From positions 3,694,001-3,758,000 of the forward strand of contig NC_051069.1 in assembly GCF_004664715.2 (NCBI RefSeq): a stretch of 64,000 bases of DNA, in the 5' to 3' direction. Source of the DNA: Peromyscus leucopus. Taxonomy: Eukaryota > Chordata > Mammalia > Rodentia > Cricetidae. Both the position numbers and the translations under genes were made by a program. The stretch's first letter is position 1, and each line of letters opens with the position of its first letter. Under the pieces are notes generated by a model. That model did not search any database. It saw nothing but the letters and a program-made list of their open reading frames with translations, and was not told the DNA's origin. Below are positions 1 through 11,599 of the stretch, in pieces.

Positions 1-66
1 GCTGGGAACCAAATCCACGTCCTTCGGAGAGTGACAACCATTCTACTTTAGCTATCTCTAAAACCC
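1..66 (-). repeat. B2/B3-class SINE fragment (tRNA-like head)
   Basis: The start resembles 'gctgggaactgaactc', and the end 'gctatctctaaaacccc' resembles the reversed SINE head 'gccatctctccagcccc'. The element runs off the left edge of the window and is well diverged. Confidence 0.5.
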
Positions 67-1469
67 CTTGAGGGTCAAATCTTAAAGTACCTGCTCCATA
101 TGTCTTCAACCACTTTACTGTAGGGGTGGTTTTCCCTTTTCCCATTATTTCCCATTTTGAGGGCACTTACTGTGTGCTAGGGGAAGTATTGGGCAGTGAG
201 GATTCGGTGTGAATTCCTATTATTTTCCCTCATCACCTTTTAAAACATTTAATCACCCGCTACTGTGTCTAGAATGTATCTCCTTGAGCCTCTGGGGTCC
301 CAGCAGGAACTGACAGTCACATCAACCAGAAACATGATGAGAGAAGTCCTTTAATATACTGTAGAGGGACCTTTATGGATCATGTCTCAATCTCATCTCT
401 GAAAAAGACTCCTGGCTGTTACTGAGGATGTCAACAATAAGACCAGACCCTAGAGATATTGCCCTGCACATCCTTATTGGATTAGAGAACGCACAAGGGA
501 ATCGCATGCAGATCACAGCTGATGAAGTGCACCTATCTAGTAAGTAAGCAAGATAGCAGAGGTGGCTTAGTGTCAGTCACAGCTCTTGGGATTTCTGTAA
601 ATCAAACCCCACCGGCAGGGTCTGGGTGCGTTTGCATACCCACCTCCTCACATTGGTAGGATGCCTTTTAGTTTTCAGTACACTTTTGTAAATGTTCTGC
701 CCACTGGTTTCTTAGTAATTCTGGAGGTTGTCAGAGCTCCTCAGGGGACACGATAGGTATGTAGAGTTGAGATGAGGACTCTTCTATGGCTCATGCTCTG
801 GGTGCAACAAAAGGCCACCATTTTCACTTTGCAAGTGTTAAAAATACTTTTTTGAAATTCCAAGAGGGGAGGAGGCCTCTCTCTAAACTGACTTTTTCTT
901 TATGTAATGTGGCTTTCAGTCTCCTGGTGTGCTGGGTTCTCTTCCATCTAAGATTCCCCCCCCCCCCCCGGCAGAAAGCTGTGCCACGCAGATGTGAGGG
1001 GACAGGGGATCTAAAGGAATTCCAGGTCACCAGGCTCTCCTCGGTACCCGTGTCGAACTCTCCTCAAAATAGGCCCTTTGTTTAGGAAGGAAGGAAAAAG
1101 AACTCATGGAGGTGGTCAACTGCAAGTTCAAATTATATGCACCGGGGGTTTTTTATCTGGGCTCCTGCTGATGAATATCGTGACTCCATTAGCATCAAGG
1201 GGACCAGCATGTGCTAGGACGCGGGCACTCTGACTGTATGCTGTGTACAAACATTTGACCGCGTTCACCCCGCGCCTCAGAATTCCTCTAACCCACTGGA
1301 CTCTCCATTATTCAAAGGCAACCCTTGATGTTTTTCACCCCTCCCCCCAAGGTTACCTCCTGTGGGCAACAGCATCCCCTTCTCTGTGAAGGTCAAGGCA
1401 ACAGGAAAGACAAAGAGCTCAGAGCAACTCAGAACTGTTTGTCTGCTAGAATTCTCGGCTTGGAGATTA
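67..1469. other. unique sequence, no gene seen
   Basis: About 1.4 kb without a repeat I recognise. The only simple tract is a run of 14 C at 956-969. Open frames here are short, on both strands, and look like chance. Confidence 0.6.
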
Positions 1470-1520
1470 TACGGATATGCACTTGTATATATGGGCCAGG
1501 AAAAGACTTCATTGTATGGA

Positions 1521-1861
1521 TATGTGTGCAAGTATTTTCATGTGTGTGCAGATTCGCACGTGTGAAGACTTGTGCACACATATGACCACATGCATGTGGG
1601 CAAAGGCTAGAGGACAAACTCCGATGATGCTTTTCGGTTGCTGTCTACCTTTCTCTGAGATAGTCTCTCTAACCGGCCTGGAACTAGTCAAGTGAGCTAG
1701 GCTGCTTGATTCAAGGGCCCCATGAAATCCACCTGTCTCTGCCCTCTTAGTGCTGGGATGCAAGGAATGTACCCCACCATTCTGTGGGGTTCTGTGTATT
1801 AAACGTAGGTCCTCATGCTTGGAAAGCAAGTACTTTAGTGAGGGAGCCACCCTCTCAGCCC
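1521..1861 (-). repeat. B4/RSINE1-type composite SINE
   Basis: Read on the minus strand this has the tRNA-like head (reversed as 'ggagccaccctctcagccc'), the words 'cctcatgcttggaaagcaag' and 'tagtgctgggatgcaagg', a B1-like body, and a TG-rich tail near 1521-1560. This order matches the rodent B4/RSINE1 family. It is considerably diverged. Confidence 0.72.
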
Positions 1862-2830
1862 CTAAATATTATCTCATTTCGTTAATCATCAAGGAAGCCA
1901 GTTAGCCAAGAGGGAGAGAACTTAGCTCAGGAAGAGCAGCCAACACTCTCAGACCCAGAGCATTGTGGGCCAAGGTGATGGTGGAGGACACGGCAGAAAA
2001 GGGGTTACGGCAGTATGGCAGATGCCAGTATAGAAGTCCATCACATTCTTTATCAAACCCTCTCCATCCCAGAGCCTGAAAGACAGACGTAGTCAGGGGA
2101 TGCACACTGCAAAAGAAACATAAAGAAACAATGGTACGTGACTCCCCATTGGTCCAGTAAGTCCTAGAGGGCCAGCACGTTTCCCCAGAGCTCTCCCAAA
2201 GCAGCTATTTAAAGGGAGAGGGAGAACTACACAGGCTTTTACTAGATTCTGAGGTCGGAGCCTTAATTAGAGTCACGATCGGAGCATACATCTATTTGTG
2301 TAACTGTTCAATTAGGAGGATGATAGCTGGGACACAGATCTTAACGAGCTTTTGGTGCCACGGTGCTTCATGATGGCCTGTTTTTTGGTTATTGTTATCA
2401 TTAGGCTCCATGTAGGCCTTTCCCCTCTGCTGTCCAATTACCTGGGGCTTCCTTCCGACAGGTTGAGAGCAAGAGGAAGTCTTTGTGTATCGAATCCTGG
2501 GCATCCCACCAAGCTGCTTCTCCTTACTGTCTTTGGGTCAGTGTGTAAGCGGTTCTTGGTCTCTGTGCTGGGATCAATCCATCCCTGTGAATACTGGCCT
2601 CTTAGGACCCATGTTTTACAACTGACAGTCTGAGAGATGAAGTGAGCATCTCAGTGTAGCCCAAGAGAGACAGAGCTGGGCTTGGCACCAGGTGATCTGA
2701 TCTTCCTGAAGCAGGACGATCAGAATAGCTACATTTGTTATGGCAGAATAAACGTAACAGCCCGCGGAGGACCAGGAGTCTAACTTGACTGATGATTAAA
2801 ATTACGGAAAAAAAAAAAATAAACAAAACG
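1862..2830. other. unique sequence, no gene seen
   Basis: Nothing gene-like. A 'ctatttaaaggga' word near 2206 resembles a TATA box but has no supporting promoter context. A run of 12 A lies at 2808-2819. Confidence 0.55.
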
Positions 2831-3126
2831 TGGAGTTGGGGGTGGGTGGGTAATCACGTGCTACACAAGCATGAGGAGGTCAGTTTGAATCTCTAGCACT
2901 CACATCAAAAGCCAGATGTGGCCACATGTAAACAGCCCTGTGACCCCAGTGCTGTGGGGTCCGAGGCATGAGGATGACCAGGAGCCTGCTGGCTCCAGTT
3001 TCCAGAGAGACCTTTCCTGAAGGGGACATGATGGAGAGTGACAGAGTGAGACATCTGACATCCTCCTGTGGCAAAACTGAATACACCCACACACATGTGC
3101 ATATATGCTAGGTATGCATACACTGC

Positions 3127-3172
<46 letters not shown>

Positions 3173-3190
3173 ACACACATACTATACACA
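2831..3190 (+). repeat. B4/RSINE1-type SINE with CA tail
   Basis: Plus-strand copy with 'acaagcatgaggaggtcag', 'gccagatgtggccacatg', 'accccagtgctgtggggtc' and 'ccaggagcctgctgg', in the family order. It ends in a (CA)n tract at 3126-3169 that grew from the CA-rich 3' end. Confidence 0.78.
3126..3169. repeat. (CA)n microsatellite
   Basis: Uninterrupted CA dinucleotides, about 22 units, in the tail of the B4-type SINE. Confidence 0.97.
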
Positions 3191-3394
3191 AAGCATTCCT
3201 CTTCAAAGACATACGTTTAATCTCAAAAAGGTATTTCATTTCTCTCTGCCCTTCATTCCTCATATCTGGGGACATTTAAGGTAATGTTTACTTTTGACAT
3301 TATATAAAAGGAATAGTACTCCAAAACGTTTCAGTGAATTATAAAAAAAAAACCTGTGATTGTGAAGCTCACTCAACGCTGGCTTTTTTCTTTG

Positions 3395-3545
3395 CTTTGG
3401 AAAACGGGTCTTTCCTCAGTTTCCTCATATGCACAGTAAGCATAACAGTGGCCTATGCCTCACAGGACTGCAGGGAGATGAAATGAAATAATCCAGCTAA
3501 ACTCCGAGTGTAGTATCTGGCAGCGAGTCAACCTCAATCAAGATC
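3395..3545 (+). repeat. MIR (ancient tRNA-derived SINE)
   Basis: Contains 'cctcagtttcctcatatg', followed by 'cctcacaggactgcaggga', 'gatgaaatgaaataat' and 'gtatctggcag'. These are the core and 3' portion of MIR in order. Confidence 0.82.
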
Positions 3546-4359
3546 AGCTGCTTTTGTCTTCATTTCTTTTATCATCACAAAGGACAGGCAGCGGCTCCCA
3601 TGCGCCAACCAGTCGGAATCACTTCTGTTTTTTCAGCAGGAGGGGAGAGGTTCAGGGAGTGTGGAGGGGGGAATGTAAGTGCCAGTATTTCGAGATGATT
3701 AAAAAGAAGAAGAAAATTAATGTCAGGGCCGGGGAAATGACTGTTGAGACAAAACAATTATTCTATTATAAATTAATAATGCAATTCATTTATGATACTG
3801 AGGGTTTGAAGCATGGAGCACCCTCAAATATTACTTTCCAAGCCCATGTCTCTCTCAGGATAAATCTAAGGGTAGCGTCACATTGTTTTGAAAAATGTTG
3901 TTTCGTTGGCTGTAATTTTTCTTGGTTTCAGTGGGGACCTAGTAACAGCTCAGCACAGCAAATGTCCTTCAGGTTGCCACCCCACCCCACTGGTTTTGTC
4001 CTCGTTGTTGTTTTCATCAAAGCCAACCTATCCTGGGACTACTGGAAATGTGATTTATTTGTCCTGAGCCCAGGAGGTTCCATGTAGGTGAAAATGGGGG
4101 TGTCAGCTAGCTGACGAGGAATGGAAATGAGCCCTGAAAGCTGACTTACTTTATCAGTGGAGGTGCTATGGTAAGTAACTATCATTCTACATGACGAATG
4201 CATGGAATTCTGGGTGGCTGGTGTCCTTTAAAGACACAGATGGACTTAACATGGAGTCTATCAGCAAGGACAAAGACTACAGGAGGGCACTATAGGAGAG
4301 CAAAGCTTGCTGGATCCTCCCAGGGCCAGGCTTGGAGCTACAGGCAGTAGGACCCTGTG
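3546..4359. other. unique sequence; longest open frame here is not credible
   Basis: A 177-codon plus-strand frame spans 3554-4087, but it begins at TTG, has no recognisable domain, and passes through low-complexity AAG/AAA codons. I see no Kozak context, splice sites or polyadenylation signal, so I do not call a gene. Confidence 0.5.
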
Positions 4360-4700
4360 CCCACCAGTTCTGTATTCAAGGGTTCCATACCTGGAAGTTC
4401 AATGAACTGCAGTTGGAAAACTATCCGGGAACACATCCATCTGTATTGATTAACATGATGTCTTGTCAACACTCCCTAAGCACTATGTAAACGACATAAT
4501 GCATGTTTACACAATGTCCACGTTGTACTGAGAACAAAAAAAAAACAGGTTGGAGCTGATCACATAGGAAGGGAAGGCACACAGGTTATCATTGGTGGAC
4601 AACACTCTAACTTATAGAAGAGCCCTGAGAACCTGAGGATTTTGGCATCCATGGGATTCTTGGGGGCCATTCTTCAGAAATACTCATGGCTGGTTGTACT
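4360..4700 (-). mobile_element. fossil Tigger/MER2-type DNA transposon (non-autonomous)
   Basis: 'caagggttccatacctgg', 'caatgaactgcagttggaaa', the word series through 'gtctt gtcaacactccctaa', and 'gaggattttggcatccatgg' match the human MER2/Tigger internal-deletion element end to end. It is non-coding and heavily decayed. An insertion of this kind predates rodent speciation. Confidence 0.78.
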
Positions 4701-4949
4701 TTGCTGTTTGTTGGTTTATTATTCATGTAGTTATTGTAACAGTCTAGTAAGGTGTGGGTTTGGTGAGTGCTGTAAACATGTTTAGAGTCAGAGAGCATCG
4801 TCACTGGGATCTAGTTCAAGCTGGAGCTGACTCAGTAGGAGGACAGTGCTGCTAACACGGCAGACACTGTTGGATCCTGCCTTTTCCTTTGCAGAACAAG
4901 ACCAGGCATCCACTTTCACAGGGAGACGGAGGCAATGATGACGGAGGGA

Positions 4950-5060
4950 GAGGTCAGAGACACTCTGGAGTTTAAATCCCAGTTCTCTCATTGGCTGGCT
5001 CAATGGCCTCTCTATCCTGCTCTGCTTCTTAGGGAGTTGCTCAGAAGATGAGGACGGCAG
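4950..5060 (+). repeat. possible MIR fragment
   Basis: 'ctctggagtttaaatccc agttctctcattggctgg' resembles the MIR 5' half ('tggagccagact...cggctctgcc'). Similarity is low. Confidence 0.4.
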
Positions 5061-5099
5061 ACAGCTCTGATGGGTCTTCCTCGGGGCTGGCCGCTGTTA

Positions 5100-5200
5100 G
5101 GGATTCCGGGTTCGAGACCCACTTTTGGATATGGCTCTGTGCACTTCACTCTTGGCTCTCCTTCACCTCCGTTTCCTTGTCTCTCCAGTGAGGCCATTGG
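5100..5200 (+). repeat. possible MIR fragment
   Basis: 'ccgggttcgagacccac' followed by 'ctctgtgcacttcactctt' and 'ctccgtttccttgtctc' follows the MIR order (tRNA B-box, then core). It is decayed. Confidence 0.45.
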
Positions 5201-6914
5201 ACTGAAAGAACCCAGGGTCCACTTCAACTAGAAAATGCCAGGATGCCGTTATCTGCGTGCTTTGATGGGTAGATGCATGTAGCCTCGGGCTTATTAATAT
5301 TAACTGGGGCAAACAAGTGAAATTAGTTTAGGAAGAACCCTGTGGTATTGTTTTTGCTCGGAGCCGACTGCGTCTTGGGAGACTCTCTCTGTACATTGGT
5401 AATAGAATTGCTTGAGGCTCCTCAGCCATAACCCAAGAACACCTTGCCATTACACTTCCTACTAGGAACCTAGAGTGTGGACCCTCCACAGACATAGGAA
5501 ACTGAGGCACAACACAATTTCAAAGAAAGAGATAAATCACTTCAGTCATGTTTTGCCCGGCATCTTTCATCCATCCTTTTCCAGGGCTTGTTCAGTCCAG
5601 CTCAGCTCAAAGGCCTGATCTTCCAAAAAAAGAGCTCCTTCATGTCTCAGTCAAAGGAATGGGCTGGTTCTCTAGACAACAGCAGAGTTCTGTTGTCCAC
5701 AATCATTGTGCGTCATCCTTAGAATCTGCCTCAGTGCCAGGAGCTCTAATGAAGATCCTTTCTGATGACAGTAGTGTCCTATGTCTCTTTGAGAACTGCT
5801 ATGTGATGATACTAAACATGTATATTAAAATAAGAAGTGATATACCATGTTAAATAAGTAATAACATATATTTGGTTCTCATCCATTCCTGGCACTGAGT
5901 TTCTAAAACCCTCTGTTTCCTAAGTGGTAAGAGCAATCAAGGCACAAGGAGAGCATGTTTGGTTACTTGTAGCAAGCAGCTGTCGTCTACTCTAGGATCC
6001 CTGCCAATGAAGTGACTATTGGAAAGCTTTAAGGGCTTAGAGGCTAGTTGCCAAGGGGAACCAACCAAGTGATGGAGGGTTGTAACTCTTATCATCATCC
6101 CTGACCTCACTGAGGCATGTGGGATTAGAAGCTGAAATAATCCCCAATGGCCAAGTTTATATGATGAAAAACTGCCACCCCCTCAAAAAAAGTTTTCAGA
6201 GGGCAGAAATGAAAAATCTTCCAGGCTTTCAAGTGCAGGAGGTAGAGGGAGGATGACCTGCCAGAAAAGGCATGGTGCTCTGTGCCTCTTTCCTTACACC
6301 CTACTGTCTTCATGCCTCCACTCCGGCTGGCACCCAGTAGATTCCCTCCACAGCATACAAGTCCTCCATGTGAAGTTTATTATCCTAAATTCCTTGACAT
6401 CCTCTAGCCAATGATCTAACCCGAGGAGGGAGTTGGGCAAAGCATGGCTTTCCAGCTGGTCAGCCAGAAATGCATGTGACAGCCTGGGCTTGGATTCTAT
6501 CGAATCAGATCACTCCTCCCACCATGTGGGTCTCAGAGAGCAAACTCACCTGAAAGCTCTTTTGTCAAAGCGCCATCTTGCCAGCCCTGGATAGTATATT
6601 TTTAATTTTGTCAGTGGAGTTTTCAACTGGATCTTATAATGTCTGTGATTCTAGTCTTCTGGTCTTAATTATATCTTACTATTATAGTATATCAAAAGTT
6701 TTCTTGTATTTGTCCCAAATGTTTTTAAAAATAAGACAAAATGTAAGTGACACACGTAAAGTTCACTCGGTTTTTGAAAGGCATCGTGTTCTCTACCCAG
6801 CTTTGATTCTCAGACTCTGCCTCCTTATGTGCTAAAGCATGTTGTCCTGTAAGTCAAGTCTCATGAATGGATCCTGTCATTGGCGGAATCTAGGGATACA
6901 CCAAAGGAACACCG
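5201..6914. other. unique sequence, no gene seen
   Basis: About 1.7 kb with only short chance frames. The stretch 6590-6790 is AT-rich, and 'agttcactcggtttttgaaa' near 6760 could be a worn L1M 3' end, but the match is too weak to call. Confidence 0.5.
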
Positions 6915-7050
6915 TGGCTGACTCACTTAAACTCTGGTTTCTTTACCTGTGAAATGGGAGTCATGGGCTTGCCCTTTGAAATTCTTGTGAACTATCTAAG
7001 TCAGGACGTGTCATGCAGCTAAGCCCTTAGCACAGCAAGACTTTACGTGG
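6915..7050 (+). repeat. MIR
   Basis: 'ggtttctttacctgtgaaat' then 'ggagtcatgggcttgcc', 'aattcttgtgaactatc' and 'gcccttagcacag' follow the MIR core and 3' order. Confidence 0.75.
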
Positions 7051-7339
7051 GCAACTGAAAAAAAAAAGCAGCTATTTTTATTAAAGAGGACTATTTGTTT
7101 ATTAAATATTAATTACGCACTGAGTGTTGTTTTATTAGCTTAAGTTCACTTCAAACCTGACTGTTGTCTTTTGTTACCAAGCTCTCAGTCAGCAAGAGCA
7201 CCACAGACTGACGTCTATGACCCAGCACTGCCTGTGTGGCTGATGCGCCGCAGATTCCAACTGCAGATGAAGACTCAGCTAGGTGAATGTAACCTTCCTT
7301 CTGGTCCCCAAAGTCATGACACTTTGGTTTCTCACCCAT

Positions 7340-7720
7340 TAGCGTTGGTATGTCTCTGTTACAAATAGGAGCTTGGGATTTAATTCTTAGTGCAATTGTG
7401 TTGATAAAAAGGACCTTAAAGAGGGGATTGGGTCAGGAGGCGCTTCCCTCAATAAACAGTGCTGTTAATCCAGGAGTGGGCTAGCTGCCCTGGGGGTGAG
7501 CTTCTGATCTAGCGAGACAGTTAAATTCCTCCCTCCTCCCCCATGCTTTCACTCTCTTGCCTATCTTTTTCTGCCAGAAGGGGAAGCAACACAGCCTTCC
7601 TTTTCTTGGGCTTCCCAGCTTGCAGAGCCATGAGAAATACATTTTTTTTTCTCACTATACAGCACACAGTTCCAGGCGTTTTATTACAGCAACACAAAGC
7701 AGACGGAGACAAGATTGCTC
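7340..7720 (+). mobile_element. solo LTR, ERVL-MaLR type
   Basis: 'gaggggattgggtcaggagg', 'gggcttcccagcttgcagag', 'ccatgagaaatacat' and the end 'ttattacagcaacacaaagc' match the order of MLT1/MST-type LTRs. There is no internal retroviral coding sequence. This is an old endogenous copy. Confidence 0.72.
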
Positions 7721-8199
7721 CAGTTGGAGGTAGCGTAGGTGTGCTGGGGGTGCAAAGAACAAAACCAAGGAATCTAATATCACTTTGGTAGGCCCTTTCT
7801 CTTCTCTCACATGTAAATTTCACTTGGAACCTTGACCACTGGATTGTAAAGGTTTTCCAGGGAGCAACACATCGGAAGAGAATAATATAGAAAGTGTCTA
7901 AGCACACTTCCTGCCTTCCATTCTATAGATGACTAAAGAGCTACTGTCACCATGGCTTGCCAACTGCAGATTAGCCACCTGATTGTTCCCATTAAGGTGC
8001 AGTTGGCCGACTTGAAACAAGGAGGTCACCAATGCACACACAGAACACTTGGGCTTTCTTACCGTCAGCCTCAGACAGAGTCACGGCAGGATGCCCTACC
8101 ATGGTAGTGCCCTTCAGAAGATAGGACATCGGAAAATGAGAACACAGCAGCTCCCTGTATTTTGGCTAGAATAACTATAGCGTTGCAAGTTTCTGTTCT
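7721..8199. other. unique sequence, no gene seen
   Basis: No recognised repeat, splice-like structure or convincing frame. Confidence 0.5.
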
Positions 8200-8615
8200 A
8201 GTTTCATTTCTGTTTGTGCAATAAAACACCCAGACAAAAAACAAGGGGAGAGAGGACCGGGTGTATCTGGTTTAAATCTAAATCAGACTTAAACTTAAGT
8301 CTGTCATTTTAGGGAAGTCAAGGCAGGAATTCACGCAGCTAGTCACACCAAATCCCAGTCAAGAGCAAAGAGGATAAATGCATCCATGCTACATGCTTGC
8401 CTCCTTGCTGGCTTTCTTCACTCTCACATAACTCAGTGACCAGACGAGGAAACGCTGCTGCCCATAGTGACCAGGGTACTATCAATGAAAACTCAACATA
8501 TCTCCCCACAGACATGCTCACGTGTCAATCTGATCTAGATAACTCCTCATGAAGACTATCTTCCCAGGTGACTCTAGGTTGTGTCAAGGTGACAGCTGAA
8601 AACTAACCAGTACAG
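8200..8615 (-). mobile_element. MaLR-like rodent repeat ('gattgtcaacttgac' family)
   Basis: The copy runs in reverse: 'tttctgtttgtgcaataaaa', 'gggaagtcaaggcaggaatt', 'cacagacatgctcacgtg', and 'cccaggtgactctaggttgt' near the end, closing with a reversed 'tcaacttgac' word. Four more full or nearly full copies and one partial copy lie in this window. The 3' end resembles MaLR LTRs; I am unsure of the formal family name. Confidence 0.7.
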
Positions 8616-8939
8616 TTCCCATTATAGCAATGGCAATACCATTTTCCAATGCCCTTAGTCTGAAAGATGGTCAGATACCAGGATATAGTTGAATGAAGAG
8701 GCGGGAAATGTCGTAGAGTTGGTGATTTGTGGAGATAAGCTTTTATTACCATGAAAATTCCAGGAGTGTCACTCACATGACCAACAATATGAAGTATCCT
8801 GGGGTATTTCATCAGAGAAGGTCTGATCATCTCAGTAATGTGCTTTCAACTCACACTCTGGGCTCAGTCACTACTAGCTAGAGTCATAATTGATAACCTC
8901 TTGTTTACAGAGTCTCTGGAAAGGTGGTTGAGCCGCTCA

Positions 8940-9005
8940 GGTATCATGCAGTGTCCAGCATGTGGCTGGCCACATATTGAGTACTATAAATATTTGTTCA
9001 AAGTT
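8940..9005 (+). repeat. MIR 3' fragment
   Basis: 'tgagtactataaatatttgt' after 'gtgtccagcatgtggctgg' matches the MIR 3' terminus. Confidence 0.6.
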
Positions 9006-9569
9006 TCAAGTTACCCCAGCTGTTCCCAGGCCATGGCTTTCTCAAAGCCTTTAAGGAAGAGGCTTCCCTGACTTCCAGGAAATCAAAAAGGACTAGTAGC
9101 AACTCTAGGTGGCTTTCCCCTTGGAAAATCACTAACTGGACAAGACATTATGTAAAGGATGCCAGCTCTGAAGAGGATAATTCTACCCTGAAAACTGTTT
9201 CCTCCTGCTCTTGGTCCCTTCTGAATTTTTAAGGTGTCACTTTTCCTTTGGTCCCCAACACTTAGATCCTGGAGAGAGAGAGGAGGCAAGCTGACCAGGA
9301 GCCTAGACCAGGCAATAAGTTCACAGCAATGTCCAGGGAATGAGATTTGGGATTCCCCGCCTTTCTGTGTCGCCTGCCTGACTTCCCTTCCTCACTGTTG
9401 AAGGCTACTCAGGGTTGATTAGGTCAAAGAAAAGATCTCCATAATGTGGTCTTTGCAATGACAGTACTAGGATTCAATCAGACTTCCTACCAGGGCTTTC
9501 TAATATTCATGAAGTGATAAAAAGTAAGGCCAGGCCTCTTCTTTCACGGACTACAATTGGCTACAGACA
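9006..9569. other. mostly unique; possible L2 scrap
   Basis: 'ggcttccctgacttcc' near 9060 recalls the L2 3' end but is too short to call firmly. Nothing else is recognised. Confidence 0.4.
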
Positions 9570-9720
9570 CCAGGTGCTATTTATTGAACTGTTTGCTATC
9601 CACTGTTATGTCCCAAGTACCAGGCTGAGTACTATGGGGGCTTTTGAATGGAAAAGTAAACAGATGCTCAAGGCACAAACACTATATGATGCAGAGGTTG
9701 CGTGTTGATTATATAACAAA
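9570..9720 (+). repeat. ancient mammalian repeat (L2/L3/MIR-class)
   Basis: 'tatttattgaactgtttgc', 'cccaagtaccaggctgagt' and 'actatgggggc' recall the 'tttattgagcacctactatg...ccaggcactg' consensus shared by several ancient mammalian repeats. The family is not assigned. Confidence 0.45.
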
Positions 9721-9834
9721 GTGGCGAGTACATCTGTGAGCAACAGACGGGCATTTTCGAGAGGGCAATGATATACTGCTCTTCAAGCGTCTGCTGGAGG
9801 GGCAGTTCATACGACAGCCCTTGATGGACGTGAT

Positions 9835-10080
9835 TGGTCGATCTTGATTCTCAACTAGATGGCATTGAAGCACTCCTATGAGATTAACAAAGCATGCTTG
9901 TGGTAGGTCTAAGATGATATTTCCACAGATAACTCACTTAGAGCCGAAGGCCTTTCCTGAACGCAGGCGGCACTGTCCACAGGGCCGATGGCCTCGCTGG
10001 CACCGAAGGAGGAGGAAGTCCACTTTTGCAGTCACTCTCATCTCCACCCGCCACAAGGATGGCAATCCTGCTCTGCCTAA
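9835..10080 (+). mobile_element. partial MaLR-like rodent repeat
   Basis: 'cgatcttgattctcaactag', 'cctatgagattaacaaagc', 'ggtaggtctaagatgatatt' and 'tccacagataactcactta' match the left half of the same family seen at 8200-8615. The right half is lost or too decayed, and the pyrimidine tract follows. Confidence 0.5.
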
Positions 10081-10103
10081 GACGGTAATCTCCTGTCAAG
10101 ATG

Positions 10104-10215
10104 TTTCTCTTTCTCCCTCACCCCCCTTTTCTTCCCTCCTTGTCCCTTCCTTTTTTCCCCCCTCTCTCTCCCTCCCTCCCTTCTTTCCTTTCTCCCTCCC
10201 TCATTCCATTTCTTC
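10104..10215. repeat. CT-rich polypyrimidine tract
   Basis: Over 100 bases of almost pure C/T on the plus strand, next to the B1 copy. Such tracts can form triplex DNA. Confidence 0.85.
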
Positions 10216-10223
10216 TTTTACTG

Positions 10224-10385
10224 TTTTTTTTTTTTTTTGGTTTTTCGAGACAGGGTTTCTCTGTGTAGCTTTGCGCCTTTCCTGGAACTCACTCTGTAGA
10301 CCAGGCTGGCCTCGAACTCACAGAGATCCGCCTGCCTCTGCCTCCCAAGTGCTGGGATTAAAGGCGTGCGCCACCACCGCCCGGC
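10224..10385 (-). mobile_element. recent B1 SINE with target-site duplication
   Basis: Full-length reverse copy: poly-T at 10224-10238 (the A tail reversed), then 'cgagacagggtttctctgtg', the cricetid-type 'agctttgcgcctttcctgg', 'caggctggcctcgaactcac', and the end 'gcgccaccaccgcccggc'. The flanks repeat 'ttttactg' at 10216-10223 and 10388-10395, which marks the insertion. Divergence is low. Confidence 0.95.
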
Positions 10386-10419
10386 ATTTTTACTGTTTTT
10401 TTTCTTAGAAAATGTCACT

Positions 10420-10492
10420 TATAGCCAGATTAGCCTTGAACTCCTGACTCTCCTGCCTCTGCCTCCCAAGTGCTACAATTAAAGGCACACCT
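10420..10492 (-). repeat. older B1 fragment
   Basis: 'agattagccttgaactcctg', 'cctctgcctcccaagtgct' and 'caattaaaggcacacc' form a diverged B1 body just beyond the recent copy. Confidence 0.75.
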
Positions 10493-11218
10493 AACTAAGA
10501 AAAAGATCCAAAACAGCACTGTAATGTTCAATTGCTCTAGGTTCAACACCACAGATGACTGCTTGCCAGAAATTCCAACTCTGTGCAAACTCAGACACGA
10601 TCATCCTCTCTCCACAACGAGGACATCAGTTGGGAATGACTTCAGAGCACATCAGAACAAGCATGGCAACAGTAATTACATTGGACTTCAGAGCACAACA
10701 GGTCAGGTCTACAAAGGGAGTCAGGGTAAGGAGATCCAGGCATCAGAAATTTTGCATACTTTCCCAAATTACATTCCTGCTGCAGATCAAAGTTGCATTT
10801 TGGTATTTTTTTTTTCCTTTTTATTTTTTTCCCTCAAACCACACCAAAGCTCACACTTGTAGGCTAAACTCTTGAAAGGAACTTAGAAAGTGTTTGGTAA
10901 TTTTCCCGTTAAATTTAGTTTGGCTCACAAAGCCTAAGGTGCACCAGATAATGACCTTCCTGGAGCCTCTGCCCCAGCAAACAAAGGATTGTTAGGGGAC
11001 CAAAGGGCTGCATGTGCATGAGGTTTGAAGTCGTTTACCTGCGTCATTCTTTGCAAGAGCTGTGGGCAGCCAGACCAATAATGCTGCTCATCAAAAAAGC
11101 CTGACCTAGTCAGACTCTGGCCCTGTCCTTATGGAAACCACTCATCTCGGGAGAGGATGAAGGAAAGACCCTGACGTCCCAGTGGTTGCAAAGATCTTCT
11201 ACTTCAGCAGGAAGATCT
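10493..11218. other. unique sequence, no gene seen
   Basis: Contains a T-rich patch at 10804-10833. Two overlapping open frames (10470-10875) look like chance. Confidence 0.5.
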
Positions 11219-11540
11219 GGGGCTGAGGAGAGGGCTCAGTGGGTAAAAGTGAGGACCCGATCTTGAATATCAGAACTGAGACAAATGTATACCGGAAGTG
11301 CCTGTAATCATTGTGTAACCATTGGTGAGATGGACAGTGGAGCCGACGAGTTCCCCCAGAAGCTCGAGGGCCAGCTAGCCTAGTGGGCAGCTGGAAAACA
11401 CAATGACCTTGTCTAAAACTAGGTAGAAGGAAAGGTCTCACAGCAGAGGTCGTGTTTCACACACATCATAGATAGTCCATACTCACACATAAACACACAC
11501 TCAGAGAGACACAGACAGACAGACACATGCACACACACAT
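11219..11540 (+). repeat. B4/RSINE1-type SINE
   Basis: Head 'ggggctgaggagagggctca', then 'gtgcctgtaatcattgtg', 'gggccagctagcctagtggg', 'aatgaccttgtctaaaac' and a CA/CAGA-rich tail. The family order is intact. Confidence 0.75.
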
Positions 11541-11599
11541 TTTTTTTTTAAAAAAAGGGAAGACTTTATTTTTATAGCAATAATTCTTTCTCCTCCCAT

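Noticed and set aside
2206..2216. TATA-box-like 'tatttaaagg'
   Set aside because: No CpG island, initiator or downstream exon supports a promoter.
3554..4087. 177-codon plus-strand open frame
   Set aside because: It starts at TTG, has no domain, no Kozak context and no splice or polyadenylation context.
9878..10408. 176-codon plus-strand open frame
   Set aside because: It runs through a pyrimidine tract and a B1 SINE, producing Ser/Pro/Phe-rich low-complexity sequence.
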